DNA of 64,000 nt, from positions 124,001 through 188,000 of the forward strand of contig WHVA01000176.1 in assembly GCA_015179125.1 (NCBI GenBank), written 5' to 3'. The notes under the pieces are model-generated. The model did no database searches. It saw only the letters and a program-made list of their open reading frames with translations, and was not told the origin of the DNA. Each line of letters begins with the position of its first letter. Within the stretch, counting starts at the first letter, position 1. The stretch is from Gautieria morchelliformis (lineage: Eukaryota; Basidiomycota; Agaricomycetes; Gomphales; Gomphaceae). This document shows, piece after piece, positions 1 to 11,160 of this stretch. The position numbers and the translations under genes were made by a program.

Positions 1-213
1 CGACGAAGAGTGTTCGGAGCACGCTATATTCAACAGCATCCTTGGAACGACCACCATTAACACAACCCCGTGCATGCAGCCATGTTCTTGCGCTCCAATG
101 CATATGAACCCTGTATGGCGTCCCGTGCCGCTCACTTACACAGCGCTGGTGCAACCGCCAAGTTGGCCCAACGATTTTTGTTTCATTGTGAACCCCTGTT
201 TGACTGAAATAAA
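1..213 (+). other. possible 3' end of an upstream gene
   Basis: No complete gene is visible. All three forward frames are open for the first 50 bases or more, and an AATAAA hexamer lies at 208-213, so this could be the tail and 3' UTR of a gene that starts left of the window. The protein family cannot be recognised. From 214 to about 530 I see only AT-rich intergenic sequence. Confidence 0.25.
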
Positions 214-535
214 GTGTATTTATGATAATATTTGTTGCAAAAGATGTAGAAATACCTGTTATGGCATTTTAACATCTTGTCCTCTCGTTTGCTGCTTGAT
301 TTGTCAGCGCTATATATGGTCATTACATCCATATATGGAAGCGCCGCCAAATTGATGTGACACAAAAAATAACTCCCTCAGTTTTACAAATTAGATCAAT
401 CGCTCTATACAATCGATAGACCTGACCTAAAGAATCACTTTGTATAGAGGAATAAGAAAGAAGGGATTTTTTTCAGCTGGAATTGTGATTGCACAAAAGT
501 AGCGGTGTATAAGTGAGCGGCACCATAGGAGGATG

Positions 536-543
536 TATAAAAG
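536..543 (+). promoter_or_regulatory. TATA box
   Basis: TATAAAAG lies 80 bases upstream of the ATG at 616, a normal fungal core-promoter distance. It is followed by a pyrimidine-rich leader (CCCCCC, CCATCCACCATCCCCCC) typical of strongly expressed fungal genes. Confidence 0.5.
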
Positions 544-615
544 AGCCCCCCACAGCATCTGCCATCCACCATCCCCCCAACTTTCCAACATCCCTGTGAC
601 TGCTAAACGATCACA

Positions 616-1800
616 ATGTCTGTCAAAACATCGTTCGAAGACCTCGCCAAAATGGGCCACACCAAACGCCGGATTTTCCTGCTCTGTAACGGCCAGAGAG
701 GGGGCACTATGGCGAACGAGTCTCATTTGCACCTCAACAATAACTGGGTTGACCAATACGGGTAGGTACTGTGTCGTGTAACTATGGTGTTGGTTACCTC
801 ATAAAATCCGCAGATGGTACTGCTATAACGCCATACTGGGCGATCCGGTCAAGGTGGGAAGTGTTCCCCAGAAAGTTGAAGACACCTCGGTCGCTGTCGA
901 GTACGACAACACACTGAACAGCGAGTCACTTTCCGAAGAATGGACAGAAGAGGTCAAAGTCGGCACCAGATCCACGCTGAGCATCAAGAACTCGGCCGCT
1001 ATCGAGCTTTCAAGTAAAATTACCATCGGGAGCGTTGCTGAAAGTGGATTTTCTATCCAAGTCAGCACGGAATCAACCAGTGAGGAAGTGGTGGAGGAAG
1101 TGACTACCACTACGCGCAAATTTACAATCACGTGGGCTGTTTGTGATCTGTCTGCTGTCTCCTACTCACATCCCATACTTAGCGTCGGCCCGCACGAGAC
1201 TGTCAAAATTCTCAGGACTAAGACAGAAGTCGGTGCAATCGCCACTTACAACGTGGTAAGAATCCGGGCTTTTCACGACATTGATTCTATTTTTATAAGC
1301 TGTTTCCAGCCGTATGGTCTCAATAGCGCTGCGATGATCGGAAGTACGTGATGCTTGCTATGCCTACGTATATATAAAGCTGAGACGTAGCCACCTTCCA
1401 AGCGCAAGGGGAGAAGTGAGTAACGTCCTTTCGCATCAATGTCCATGGACTCACGGTTGGTTGCAGGTACAACGGGCATTATCACTGGGTATGTTTTGAA
1501 CGCACTCTTTCACCTGGATTTGTCCAGATCAATCATGGTGGCCACATCTAGGGCTACTACCTCAACTCCTTGTTGGGGAATCCCGGCGGAAACATTGTAC
1601 TCACCGGTACATCGAAGAGCACGACCTATCTCTTCCAAGTTGTTCGCACCGGTGGGTCGACAAAGTCACCGGGGGTATCCAAGGTCTCCGCCCTCGATCA
1701 CAGCACTGGGGAGTTTTTGGAGCTTCCCGTTCAAGATGAAGTGGCCTTAATTCAAGACGTCGCCAACGCCGCCATGGAGATCAGTTGTCCCGGAATATGA
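616..1800 (+). CDS. Ser/Thr-rich beta protein, aerolysin/natterin-like candidate, six exons
   Basis: Exons: 616-761, 814-1255, 1310-1343, 1403-1415, 1467-1488, 1552-1800, giving 301 residues in one consistent frame. Introns are 52, 54, 59, 51 and 63 nt with GT...AG ends, and exon 4 is a 13-nt micro-exon between a CCAAG acceptor and a GTGAGT donor. The middle (about residues 70-170) is a run of alternating polar residues rich in Ser, Thr, Glu and Val, as expected of long amphipathic beta strands. No signal peptide is apparent. The layout resembles cytosolic fungal proteins of the aerolysin/ETX-MTX2/natterin type, but that is an inference from composition only; membrane activity is not shown. 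It stands alone, with a TATA box upstream. The start at 616 is the first ATG after the TATA box. Confidence 0.6.
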
Positions 1801-2253
1801 GCTAAGTCCCAAATTGTCATCCCAGTCCTCGGATATGGTCAAATGTACCAGCACCGTCTGCCATCTTGTCTGAAACACTGTGTCCTATGGAATTCATCCG
1901 TGCTGGAGCCTGTTTCATGAATCCGCGGCTAAGAAAGCTTGAGCTTCCCCACGATTAAATTATTCCAAAGTACTAAAGGTTGGTATGGGTCAAATGATGA
2001 AGCTCAAGTCCCACCGGCAGCCCAAGGATGAATACTACGTCCAAGTAGGTGACATTACATAACAAAAAGCACACGAAAGCTCCGGTTTGATTCTGATACT
2101 TGGACATGAGTGGATTCTGAGTCGCCCCTGAGGCTCTAGCCATGACATTTTGTTGTCCAACGTACTATTGCCTTAACCCACCGCCCGACTGCATTTCATA
2201 GCACACACGGATCACAGAAGTAATGGGCAAAAAATAGTACAATAATCGCAAAC
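1801..2253. other. intergenic, nothing recognised
   Basis: Between the stop of the preceding gene and the stop of the convergent U1-C gene there are no ORFs with coding character, repeats or RNA genes that I can identify. It presumably holds both 3' UTRs. Confidence 0.5.
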
Positions 2254-3108
2254 TCATCTTCCGCCCATCATACGGGCCCGATCTGGGTGCATGCCTCCCG
2301 GGGTGTTGCCAGACTGAGGTGGTGAGTTGGAGGTGGGGGAGGCCCATATGCGGCTGGAGGCGGTCCGCCGCCGAATCCAGGAGGCGGTCCTGGTTGGAAG
2401 CCCGGACCAGGACCACCGTTGGCATTCGGCCCTCCGTTGGGCGGGAACGGGGGCGGCGGGCCTGGGTGAAGGTGGAGGTGTGAGCGGTTGACATCCGACC
2501 AGATAATACGTACCTCCAAATCCTGGCGGGGGCCCTCTCATGCCCGGTGGGGGTCCTCCGGGAGGAAAACCACCTGGCGGAAAGGGAGGTCCACCCGGGG
2601 TCCCATCCCTGGCGGCGGCATGCCAGGAGGGAACCCCGGGCCAGGCGGGAAGGCGGCCGACCCCCAAAGCCACCGGGAGGCCCTCCGAAGCCCATGGGTG
2701 GACCACCAAATCCTGGGGGCGGCGCGCCCAAATGTGCTGGACCAAACCCGAACCCACCAGCCGGTGGACCCCCGCCAGATTCGTATGCGGAAGTGATTTG
2801 ATCAATGATGTTTTGTGCCTTGTCGTGGCCCAAAGCTGGATGCTGATCAGGCATAAATCAAGAAAACGGGCAACGTGCTCACAGGCATAGTAGTCCCTAA
2901 CATTAGAGAGATGATTCCTTCCGCTATTATGGGCCTTGCGAACTAGACAGAGATGGTACAACAAATAAGTGGACAGCAGAGAACTCCAGTCAATGAACAT
3001 ACCACTCGTCGAGTCGTGCGTTAGAAATACATCACAGTAATCGCCTGGCTCAACGTGAGTAAAGACCAAAACATCCTGGTGTATCGACTCACAATAATGC
3101 TTCGGCAT
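2254..3108 (-). CDS. YHC1: U1 small nuclear ribonucleoprotein C (U1-C), tail with frame breaks
   Basis: U1-C helps U1 snRNP recognise the 5' splice site. Exons on the minus strand: 3108-3093, 3044-3003, 2942-2883, then 2835 onward, with a further intron whose donor is GTACGT near 2514. The first exons encode [17 protein letters not shown] followed by [20 protein letters not shown]: the conserved CCHH zinc finger (CDYC ... H ... H). Next comes the conserved helix [18 protein letters not shown], then a long Pro/Gly/Phe-rich tail ending [11 protein letters not shown]. The zinc-finger half is intact. In the tail the expected PPG/GFGG reading jumps frame three times (near 2650, 2600 and 2335), each fixable by one base in GC-rich runs. 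I suspect sequencing or assembly indels rather than loss of an essential gene, but cannot prove it. Confidence 0.88.
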   Translation of the reverse strand: MPKHYCESIHQDVLVFTHVEPGDYCDVFLTHDSTSGMFIDWSSLLSTYLLYHLCLVRKAHNSGRNHLSNVRDYYACEHVARFLDLCLISIQLWATTRHKTSLIKSLPHTNLAGVHRLVGSGLVQHIWARRPQDLVVHPWASEGLPVALGVGRLPAWPGVPSWHAAARDGTPGGPPFPPGGFPPGGPPPGMRGPPPGFGGTYYLVGCQPLTPPPSPRPAAPVPAQRRAECQRWSWSGLPTRTASWIRRRTASSRIWASPTSNSPPQSGNTPGGMHPDRARMMGGR

Positions 3109-3349
3109 CGCGTGGGTGCCTTGCTGGAGGGGCGCGGTCAAAAGCAACGTTGGCGCGGAAGCGCCGAAGCCTAGGCGGAGTTATGTAACGACGCCGCGCC
3201 ATAACAAGTTGACGAGTGTTAAACAAAAACCACTCATCGCAATTACCAATTTCGCAGTTGCCATACTACTCTCAAGACAACCTTTCCAGCATAACTTCTG
3301 GTCCAGTTGAAGCGGAGGTCAGACATTCGAGCTCTTCGTCGTCTGGCCA

Positions 3350-4128
3350 GTGGCCCAGCGCCGTGACTGTCTTCTGTATCCAACCCCAACCCTGGCGCTC
3401 TATAAATTGCCCAAAGCTGGAAAAGGACATGATTGTCGACTCGTACGCACGGGCCGGATGGGACTGCTGCCTTTGATTTTGATATTTGGGGTGCTTTTGT
3501 CAAATTTCCTTCTGAGCGCACCACTTGTCCTGGTATCATGCCTATCCCACACCCTACCCTGTATATCCATATCATACTACCAGCTTGACGCACTCACCCC
3601 TACATACATTCCTGCTCCGCCACGCGCTATAGAGCAAGACATCACGTCCTTATTGGTCTCTGTGCTCGGGCGTGCGTCTGTCAGTCTAGAGAAGGACCCT
3701 CCGACCAACGACCCCTCCCTCGTGTCTGGCCAAGTGGAGCGTGCTCATCCAACGTCCCCGCATTCTCTCCACGCTTGCCAGCTCAATTTACACTCGACGT
3801 CGTTTCTGCGCAGCGTCGTGCAGAGCAAGTGCAGCACAGTCTTTGCGCAGAGAACTCCGGGCTTTTAGCTCAGTTAGAGGAGGTGCGCCCAAAGGTTGTG
3901 GAGGGCATAATAGGAACGCTGAATCTGGGAGCAACACGGTGCCAGCAACGACATGGGACAGACACAAGTATTTCGATAGCCATACAATCAATATCCGACG
4001 TCCTGCTAAAGCTCCACCGTTCACCACCACCACTGCTTCCAGAGGCTCCAGGCTTCCGAAACTCGAGGACGTGCTCCCCGCCCACTGGCAGCAGCGTCGT
4101 TAGCAATCACGATATCCCACGCGCGTAA
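3350..4128 (+). CDS. hypothetical protein, exon structure unresolved
   Basis: A TATAAA at about 3400 and open frames across 3450-4128 suggest a gene, but I do not recognise it. One model joins the frame reading TPTYIPAPPRAIEQDITSLL (about 3600) to a Gln/Glu-rich segment AQRRAEQVQ...LLAQLEEVRPKVVEG (3780-3910) through a 41-nt GTGCTC...CCAG intron, ending at 4128. The second segment looks helical, possibly coiled coil, and contains Ile/Ser-rich helices (SISIAIQSISDVLLKL). An upstream exon from ATG 3458 would add a hydrophobic stretch (LLPLILIFGVLLSNFLLSAPLVLV). A competing frame (3741-4103) has an Arg/Ser/Ala-rich start like a mitochondrial presequence. The products differ, so only the presence of a gene is supported. 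Confidence 0.3.
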
Positions 4129-4316
4129 GACATTACCTTGTATCTCATTCGTTAATACATACGCAATACTGTAACACGCCAAAATATCTAATATGATAAC
4201 TTTACACACCACCGCCGCTTTTCTCAACCGGAATCTTTCGCCGTTCAGCCTTGCTCGCACGAAGCGTGGGAGCCGCAAATAATTCTTTCAGTCCAGCACA
4301 GATCTGCGCCGCAAAG

Positions 4317-6944
4317 TCAGCGCTCCTGGCAGCTGTACCCATACACGAGCGAACTCACTTCTAAGAACTCGTCGAGCGCAATATCATCCCGCCCCTCAAA
4401 TCCAATCTCCGTTAGGACGTTATCCAGGTGTTGCGGTTTGGTCTCCTCATACCCTGGCAAGCCGCCTAACATTTGCTGCAGTTGGTTTCGGTGCAGCCTC
4501 TTCTCGCCGCCGCTTGCCTCTTCTCCCTCATGTAGGCTGGTCGCTCTGGCCAGAAACGCTGCCTTGAGCTTATCTAATTCGCCGGCCTCGAACTGTGCCC
4601 GGCTGTACCTCGTCGCGATAGGCGGAGGCGTGCGTCCCGTCAGCCTGCTCCCAAACCATTCTACCCAGCCAATGGGCTCCAAGGCATGGTCGGGAACACC
4701 GCGGAGCCCCATGCTCCTGAGGAACTCCACGCCGCGGCGGAGCTCCTCTCGTTTGCGTGCGGGGGTCCAGCTGAGTTCTCCGGCCATGACGTCAATCACC
4801 CGAGGAAGCGCTTCGAGCGCGGCTTGCGCATTGAGGAACGATAGGCGGCAGCGGCGCGCGATGAAGTCGACCGCAGTCTGAGCATATTCGTTTCGTACTG
4901 CGTACCGTATTTCGGCTTCAATGTCTGTGGATCGTGTCACTAAGAGCGACATCTCCCGATATGTGGGAAGACTAACATGGGTATAAAGGCGTGATACGTA
5001 TGCCGTGGAGGGGCCATCGCTCCCTGTGGGATGGGCTAATGACAACACCGTCCAAGCGCGGTCGCCATAGTTGTCTGCTAGGTGCTTCGCAACCTCAGTC
5101 TCAAGTCCATACTGAAGCGTAAGCACTATCAGGTGTGCACAATAAATACAGGAGGGTGGTAGACATACTCTCTGAATGAGCCCAATGAACATGTTTTGAC
5201 TCCATCCCTGACTACCAATCAACCTCAGCGTGTCTGTGATGCATGGGCTCTTGACACGATCTTCCAGTGCAAACTCTTCTACAGCCCTGTCTACGGTCTC
5301 CTGCGCCATGGCCCGGTACGTAGTCCACTTGCCTCCAGCAATCGTCAACAACCCGCTGGGGCTCACGTGTATCATGTGGTTACGGACTAAACCCTCAGTA
5401 GCATCTGCGTCAGGATTGGATACAAGTGGCCGCAGTCCACTCCATGCAGAAAGCACGTCCCCGCGGCGGACCTTGATATCCGGGGAGAGATATCGCCTGA
5501 TCTCCTCAAGAACCCACCTAATCTCCTCCTCGCGCGCACGAGGTTCAACCTCGACTGGTGCCTTTGAATCTGTGGTGCCCGCGATGGTGTTGCCCTGCCA
5601 AGGCAGGAAGAATATGACACGGCCGTCCGAGGTCGCAGGGTCAAGGAGGCCCATGGTACGCGGAGAGTAGTAGTTAGGAAGTGTCACGTGCACACCGGAT
5701 GACGGTTGAACGATTGGCTTGTGGTCAGGATTGTCTAGCGAGAGGAGCGTGTCCGTGAACGGCCCTGTGGCGTTAATGACACCCTGCAAGCCGTGACTAC
5801 CTATCAAGCCATGACGGTAGGGCCAAGACTTACCTTGGCGCGTACATTCCATATCTGCCCAGTAAGAGTATCCCGGACCCGGGCACCATACAGCTTACCG
5901 TTATTATCAGACTTGAGAAGATCCGTGACTTCGACATGATTTGCGACAACGGCGCCTTCCTGCACGGCGGTCATGATGAGCGCGATATTCATACGAGAAT
6001 CATTATGTTGACCTGGAGAGGCTATCAGTGAGGAGAAGGGCCAGGGAAAGGTGGCAGACCATCATAGTACACTACAGCACCAACTAGACCATCGCCCTTG
6101 AGCATCGGAAATGCGTCAAGCGCCTTGCCCTTGCTCATTAAATAGGAGCTTTCCATATTCTCGCCACCTGCGAGGATATCGTACATCTTGCATCCTGCCC
6201 AGTAATAGGGTACTTGCCAGTACCTTCCCACTTGAGGGTCAGATGCGTCGCGATCACGTGACTGGATGGCTCACTTATAGACGGGAAGCATGATAGGGAG
6301 CATGGACGAGAGATACGGTGCGGTTTGGAGGAATATCCTGCGCTCGTGAAGGGCTTCGCGGACGAGTTTGTACTGCTCGTAGTCGAGCTCCATGACCGCT
6401 TTCTGCAGATAGCGCACTCCGCCATGGACGAGCTTGGTCGACTTGGAAGAGGTTCCTAAGCGCAAAGTCGTTAGGTAGAGCTATCTGGGCTGTCCCAGCG
6501 GGGGTTGCAGGGGATGCTGGTATCAACCGAGTATGCGCCATTGATAATCACCCAAAATACGGTTGGCACCATGCCACGTCACTGCATCTGCTCACCTGCA
6601 CTAAAGTCGTCTCTTTCGACGAGCGCAACCTTGAGCCCTCGACTAGCAGCATCGACCGCAACACCTGCGCCGGTAGCGCCGCCTCCGACGATAAGCAAGT
6701 CGAATTCGCTTCCATCCTCCTTCTGGTCCTGCTCCTTTGGGCGAGGACCGCTTTGAAGAGCCTGTATCATTTGGGAGCGAGAGGGTGGCGTCCATGGTGG
6801 TGGAGGTCGACGAGACTGCGCTGTCCCGTATGAAACGGGCAACGATGGGGACTTGTAGTGGTAGTAGATAGCAAGGGACGTCCCTGCGACTAGGGGAACA
6901 TACACAACTGGCCGGCGCAAATAGCCAAATAGTCGCGTCGACAT
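4317..6944 (-). CDS. GUT2: mitochondrial FAD-dependent glycerol-3-phosphate dehydrogenase
   Basis: Oxidises glycerol-3-phosphate to dihydroxyacetone phosphate and passes electrons to ubiquinone at the inner mitochondrial membrane (EC 1.1.5.3); needed for glycerol use and the G3P shuttle. Six exons on the minus strand: 6944-6596, 6455-6275, 6223-6060, 6012-5834, 5783-5169, 5111-4317; total 760 residues. Introns are 140, 51, 47, 50 and 57 nt. The N-terminus is Arg-rich with one hydrophobic segment ([16 protein letters not shown]). The FAD Rossmann motif is [22 protein letters not shown], followed by [20 protein letters not shown]. Further signatures are [40 protein letters not shown] and [11 protein letters not shown]. 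The C-terminal DxG...DEF segment resembles the EF-hand extension of animal GPD2. I chose ATG 6944; an in-frame GTG lies 15 bases upstream. Confidence 0.95.
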
Positions 6945-7112
6945 CGAGGTTGCAGACACACTGCAGTTGAGCGTACCATGTTAGCAGCGGCAACGGCCCG
7001 ACAATAGACCGTGTCTTTCATAATTACGCCCCTATGTAGCGCCGTATCATGTAAAAAATAAAAATACACTCCTGCACCCGCCAGTCAGGCGAGTGCCTAG
7101 TTAACTTATGGG

Positions 7113-9040
7113 CTACTCCTCAACGGCTTTCTTTTTCTTTTTCTTGCCTTCCTTGTCTTTCGACTTTTTCTGCTCGCCCTATCCGGATAGCGGAGTGAGT
7201 TTTGTCACGACGTTTTACTGGAGACGCGCTAACCTCGTCACCAGCAGCTGCCATTGCGGCTTTCTTCTTTTTCTTCTCCTCCTTCTTCAGCGCCTTCTTC
7301 TCATCTTTAGAGAGTTTAATTTTTTTGGCTGGCTTCTCTTCCTCGTCATCAACCTGCATTAATCCAATGAGTACAGTCATTGATTTGTGTTCCGAGGCAC
7401 TTGCCTCCATGTCATCGTTCTTTCGCTTCTTCTTTTTCTTCTCTTTTACTGGTGAGGGTTCGATTAAGGGCAACGGCACATCTTCATCTTCATCCATCTC
7501 TTCCTCTTTTTTCGCGTCATCCTCCAAGTCCAACGCCTCCAAGACTCTGCGCATAGCTTCCGAGTTCTTCGATGGGGCGGCTCCGGTCTAACAAGACGAC
7601 GCTGAGCAGGAAAAAAGAAATAAACAGATATCAAACGAACCTCAAAGAAGTTTAAACGTTCCTCGACCTGGTTGCGCAACGCCTCGCCGAATTTAGGAGT
7701 AGGGTTATCTGGCGACTCTGGTTAGAGAATAGGTTCATGAACCTTTATTAAAGCGCACCAGAGAAACAGTCTATTCGCGATGCAATAGAACATTTGTTTG
7801 CCAGAAACCGAGATATGCGACCCTTGTGCTTCGGCCCTGCCCGCCCAATAAAGGTAGAGTGATACAAAAGACCATACTGATGGGATGGTTAGCATCCCTT
7901 CCTATTCGATTCGGGTAGATGTCTTACCTTGGGAGTATTCCCTTTGGTTTTTAAGGCTCGGAACAGGGCTTTCTCCGCGCCCAAGATCTGAACTGTACTC
8001 GCGGGGTACTTACTCAGGTTTGTCAGGCTGCCTGCATGACTGATCAATCTCGCCCCTATACGCTCTCCCAGAAGTGCAGTCAAACTTGGCGCCACAAGGT
8101 TCATTTTCTCCACAAGATACGCCGCGAGTGACTTCCGGTATTCAGCGAGGGATATCACGCGCGTGGCGAATGCGCCAATGTTAAGCATGTCGAGTTCTGA
8201 CAGGCCCGAACCCATAGACCCCCGCGCCGCATCCAAGACATTCTGAGCCCTTGTAAGATCATCGTCAAGTATCAGTTGCAAATCCGGCAGCTTCTCCTCG
8301 TTAAGCGAGTTTTTTTCTCCGATGAACTGTACTGCCTGGGCATACTGATAATTGTCGGGGACAATTTTGACGAGCTCCGGGAAATGATATCCGTACCACT
8401 CGCGTACGCGCATCGCGAAAAGATTGACGTCTTTATCTAGTTGGTCCAACATCGCAATGGCCTGGATGATCATGTTGTCGATCCGGTTGACGTTGAACTT
8501 GACCTTGGCACGTGAATATGAGTGGCCCAATCCGAGTTGTGCTTTAAGCAGGTCGTCAGACTGGAGTCCTTTGAGCAGCTTTGAGGCGTGCAAGCGAATC
8601 CCCCGAATAAGCTCCAACGACCTCTCCGACGCGTCACATTCCAGCCCCATCTCAGATTTGATAGACGACGCCAGACCGCTCTCTGATACAGCGAGTTTGA
8701 CATTGGCGGTTTTGCCTTTCTTCTTGGATACCGAGATGTTAAGCTCTAATAACGACCTTAGGTGCTCGTTCAGCACGCCTGGAAACGCAAATCAATAACA
8801 GTCACGTCGTTCTCTAGAAGTTCCATATGGCTCACCCTCGGATATATCATTTGCGTTCTCCAAAGCGTGCGCTGCACTCTTGAAAGGAGAGAAACTGATG
8901 AGCTGCACCATTTTTCCAAATTTCTGGAGGTCCTGAATGGACGCTTGAAAGGCGGCAGTCTTGGCCCCGATCTCTTCCTGCTGTTTCACCTCGAAGATGG
9001 CATACCCAGAGGCCGACTCAAATAAGACATGGGTCGACAT
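7113..9040 (-). CDS. NOP56: nucleolar protein 56, box C/D snoRNP core
   Basis: A scaffold of box C/D snoRNPs, which guide 2'-O-methylation and early pre-rRNA processing in the nucleolus with fibrillarin, NOP58 and SNU13. Six exons: 9040-8836, 8778-7928, 7876-7759, 7717-7641, 7587-7234, 7178-7113; 556 residues, within the usual 500-600. The N-terminus [16 protein letters not shown] and [10 protein letters not shown] are NOP56-type rather than NOP58-type. The NOSIC/Nop core is clear: [66 protein letters not shown], and [16 protein letters not shown]. The tail is the lysine-rich KKE/D domain ending [10 protein letters not shown]. Introns are 57, 51, 41, 53 and 55 nt. Only about 170 bases separate its stop from the GUT2 start, so GUT2's promoter must be very compact or overlap the NOP56 3' end. 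Confidence 0.95.
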
Positions 9041-9735
9041 TGCTCTGGTCAGGCACTTCGAGCTTTTGTGGAGAAGCGCTCAAAATCTGGGTTTGAACTG
9101 CTTGAAAGTCTCGTCTTGATCTACAGACGCTGGTGTCCTCTACAAGGCCGTACCATGTCGACAACTGTTCACCAATACTTCAAAGCTCCACGGCCACACG
9201 TTAATCTACAATGAAAGATTAATTACTCAGCAGTAGACCACTGCATGCTAGTCAATACTATGGGCATCCCTATACGACAGTGAGCAAGTTTCGAGCCATA
9301 TTTTCTTGGACTAAGCATTGATCATCGCATAGGTCCAGTCTTACAGATAATCCGTTCTTTATCCATCTGACAGAATTATATATATACCGCAGGAAATATA
9401 TTATCGCTGCTACAGAACGCTGGAAGCTCAGCGCTCAGCTGCAGTGCTATAAGTAGCGATGCTGACACGTATCTCAGCCTCCCAGTCAAGCTAGCAGGGC
9501 TCGCATAGCCCCGTGTCATCTGACGCACAGCGTCTTCCCCAGGAAGTTGGAAGATCGGCAATGTGAGAACTGCACCGCTGTGATTCCATGACTATACCAT
9601 ATTCGTTTGCGTCGTCTGGGTTGTCTGGGTAAGGTGCATGAACGTCATACGGGACACAATAGCTTTCTCGAATAATCCGCGTGGTGCATTAATCTGCCTA
9701 GAAGAAAGGAGGCAAAACAGAACAAAGTTTAGTCC
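9041..9735. other. intergenic, promoter side of NOP56
   Basis: This spans the upstream side of NOP56 and the downstream side of the BTB gene. Short open frames in both directions (for example 9376-9561) have no recognisable motif or codon character. No repeats seen. Confidence 0.45.
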
Positions 9736-10844
9736 TCATGCCTCAACTTTCAGGAAACATCTCAAGCGCAAGACATACCTAGGTGGTGGATTTGCCATGT
9801 TATCAACAAAGTCATACGCGATGCTATTCCACAGCGCGTCTCTCCGACCCCGAAAGAAATACTGTAGTTGTCTTGAACAGGATTGGCATCGAAGCTCCTG
9901 CCTTGCGCTTTCTTTTGCTCCATGAAAGACACGTATGTGATCGACACCATCAGGACGCTCATCCCAGTGGCGTACGAGAAACGACTCCACATCCAAGGGA
10001 CACCGTTCGGTACAAGTGTCGCTACGCTTCAGTTCAAGGCCTCGTACCCTGAAGTAAGGACGAGAAGAAAATTCGTCGTCCCTTCGCTTTGTCCGCTTTG
10101 CGAGCGGATGAACACGGGAAAACATGTTTCGTTGCCCCGCCATCAGGCGTATGAGGTCGGATTTTTCCAACTCCTCCATCTGAACACCCTCCTCTTGGCT
10201 CCAACCCTGATTAGTGTCCGCACCAACAGGTAAACCACAGGTGGAAAGAGCTCGGGAAGGTCGACCTCCCGAGCGAGAGCAATCATTTTGAAGGGGCTAA
10301 AGGTGACTCCAAATGGCGGCCTCTCTGGTGTTTTCTCTACGGCGTTCAATCTCTCGACCATTGCAGTACAATCGCACGGCATGACCTTTTTCTTGAGGAG
10401 CGTGATAATGTCGGATCTTAACACGCCCATTTTGTATTTGGTCGTGATACGGAGCAACCCGACTACAACGTCGAAGTTGGATCCATGGATGGCTAACCAG
10501 CTATATACGAAGTGAGTCTTCGCCCTGCTAGAGAAAACCGGTGCTCACGCAGGCTTGTAGAGTGCCTCAATAAGATACTGGAAGACTTCGGACGTTGCGG
10601 CTATATCTCCAAAGTTAAGGGTCTGGTGCACCATGAGATCCAATCCGAAATCTTTGTTTTGCTCTCTGAAAAAACGAAGATGGAGTCGGAAGTATTTGTC
10701 ATCGCTAGTCCGAAGGAAAATATCTCCATCGTCGTGCCAAAAGGGAGGTTGGGGCTTTTCATGTAGCGGAACAATTTTAGCTTCTGACCAGCACAGACCT
10801 CTAGGAAGCTGGAGAGCCGGTACTGCGAGACGTGCAGCTTGCAT
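9736..10844 (-). CDS. BTB/POZ domain protein (agaricomycete-type)
   Basis: BTB domains mediate dimerisation and recruit partners such as cullin-3; this family is large in mushrooms and mostly uncharacterised. Exons: 10844-10549, 10500-10224, then 10179 to the stop at 9736, or at 9729 if a 37-nt GTATGT...GAG intron is used. The BTB start is HDDGDIFLRTSDDKYFRLH, followed by the helix of SEVFQYLIEALYKPAW. The second exon gives GLLRITTKYKMGVLRSDII, FKMIALAREVDLPELFPPVVYLL, and the third LEKSDLIRLMAGQRNM, the usual layout of this family (BTB, then an ALAREVDVP..LP helix pair, then an ..SDL..L..G segment). The C-terminal part contains several Cys (CTERC, CQSC) where relatives also carry a weak Cys cluster. 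The first exon could start later than 10844, since the first 25 residues are not conserved in character. Confidence 0.75.
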
Positions 10845-11160
10845 AGATGGTCAGAGTCAAAGACTAGGAACGAGCAATGCGCGAGCAACGTGTTTGCATG
10901 CGAGCTTCACGCCATCCCCATGTCCGCCGTATGTCTTTCGCAATGAGGCCCATGGCTGGCAACAAACATGGGGACTTGAAACGAACAGACATTTCTGATG
11001 CATCACAAACAGTCAAAAAGAACAAAATCTGACATAAGTATCTGACACGTGGCCATGAGATCAAATACTAGTACATCCTTCGTTCATTCAAAATCAACGG
11101 CAGATCATTTCCCGTTCAACGTATACAAAACTCGCAAAGACGTGGTCTGAAGGCTTCAAT

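Noticed and set aside
1439..1750. 103-residue ORF beginning MSMDSRLVAG
   Set aside because: It overlaps introns and the last exons of the six-exon gene in the wrong frame.
2254..3147. 297-residue minus-strand ORF
   Set aside because: It reads through the introns of the U1-C gene; the conserved protein changes frame at each splice site.
3741..4103. Arg/Ser-rich start resembling a mitochondrial presequence
   Set aside because: Competes with a better helical frame over the same bases and has no recognisable mature domain; kept only as an alternative.
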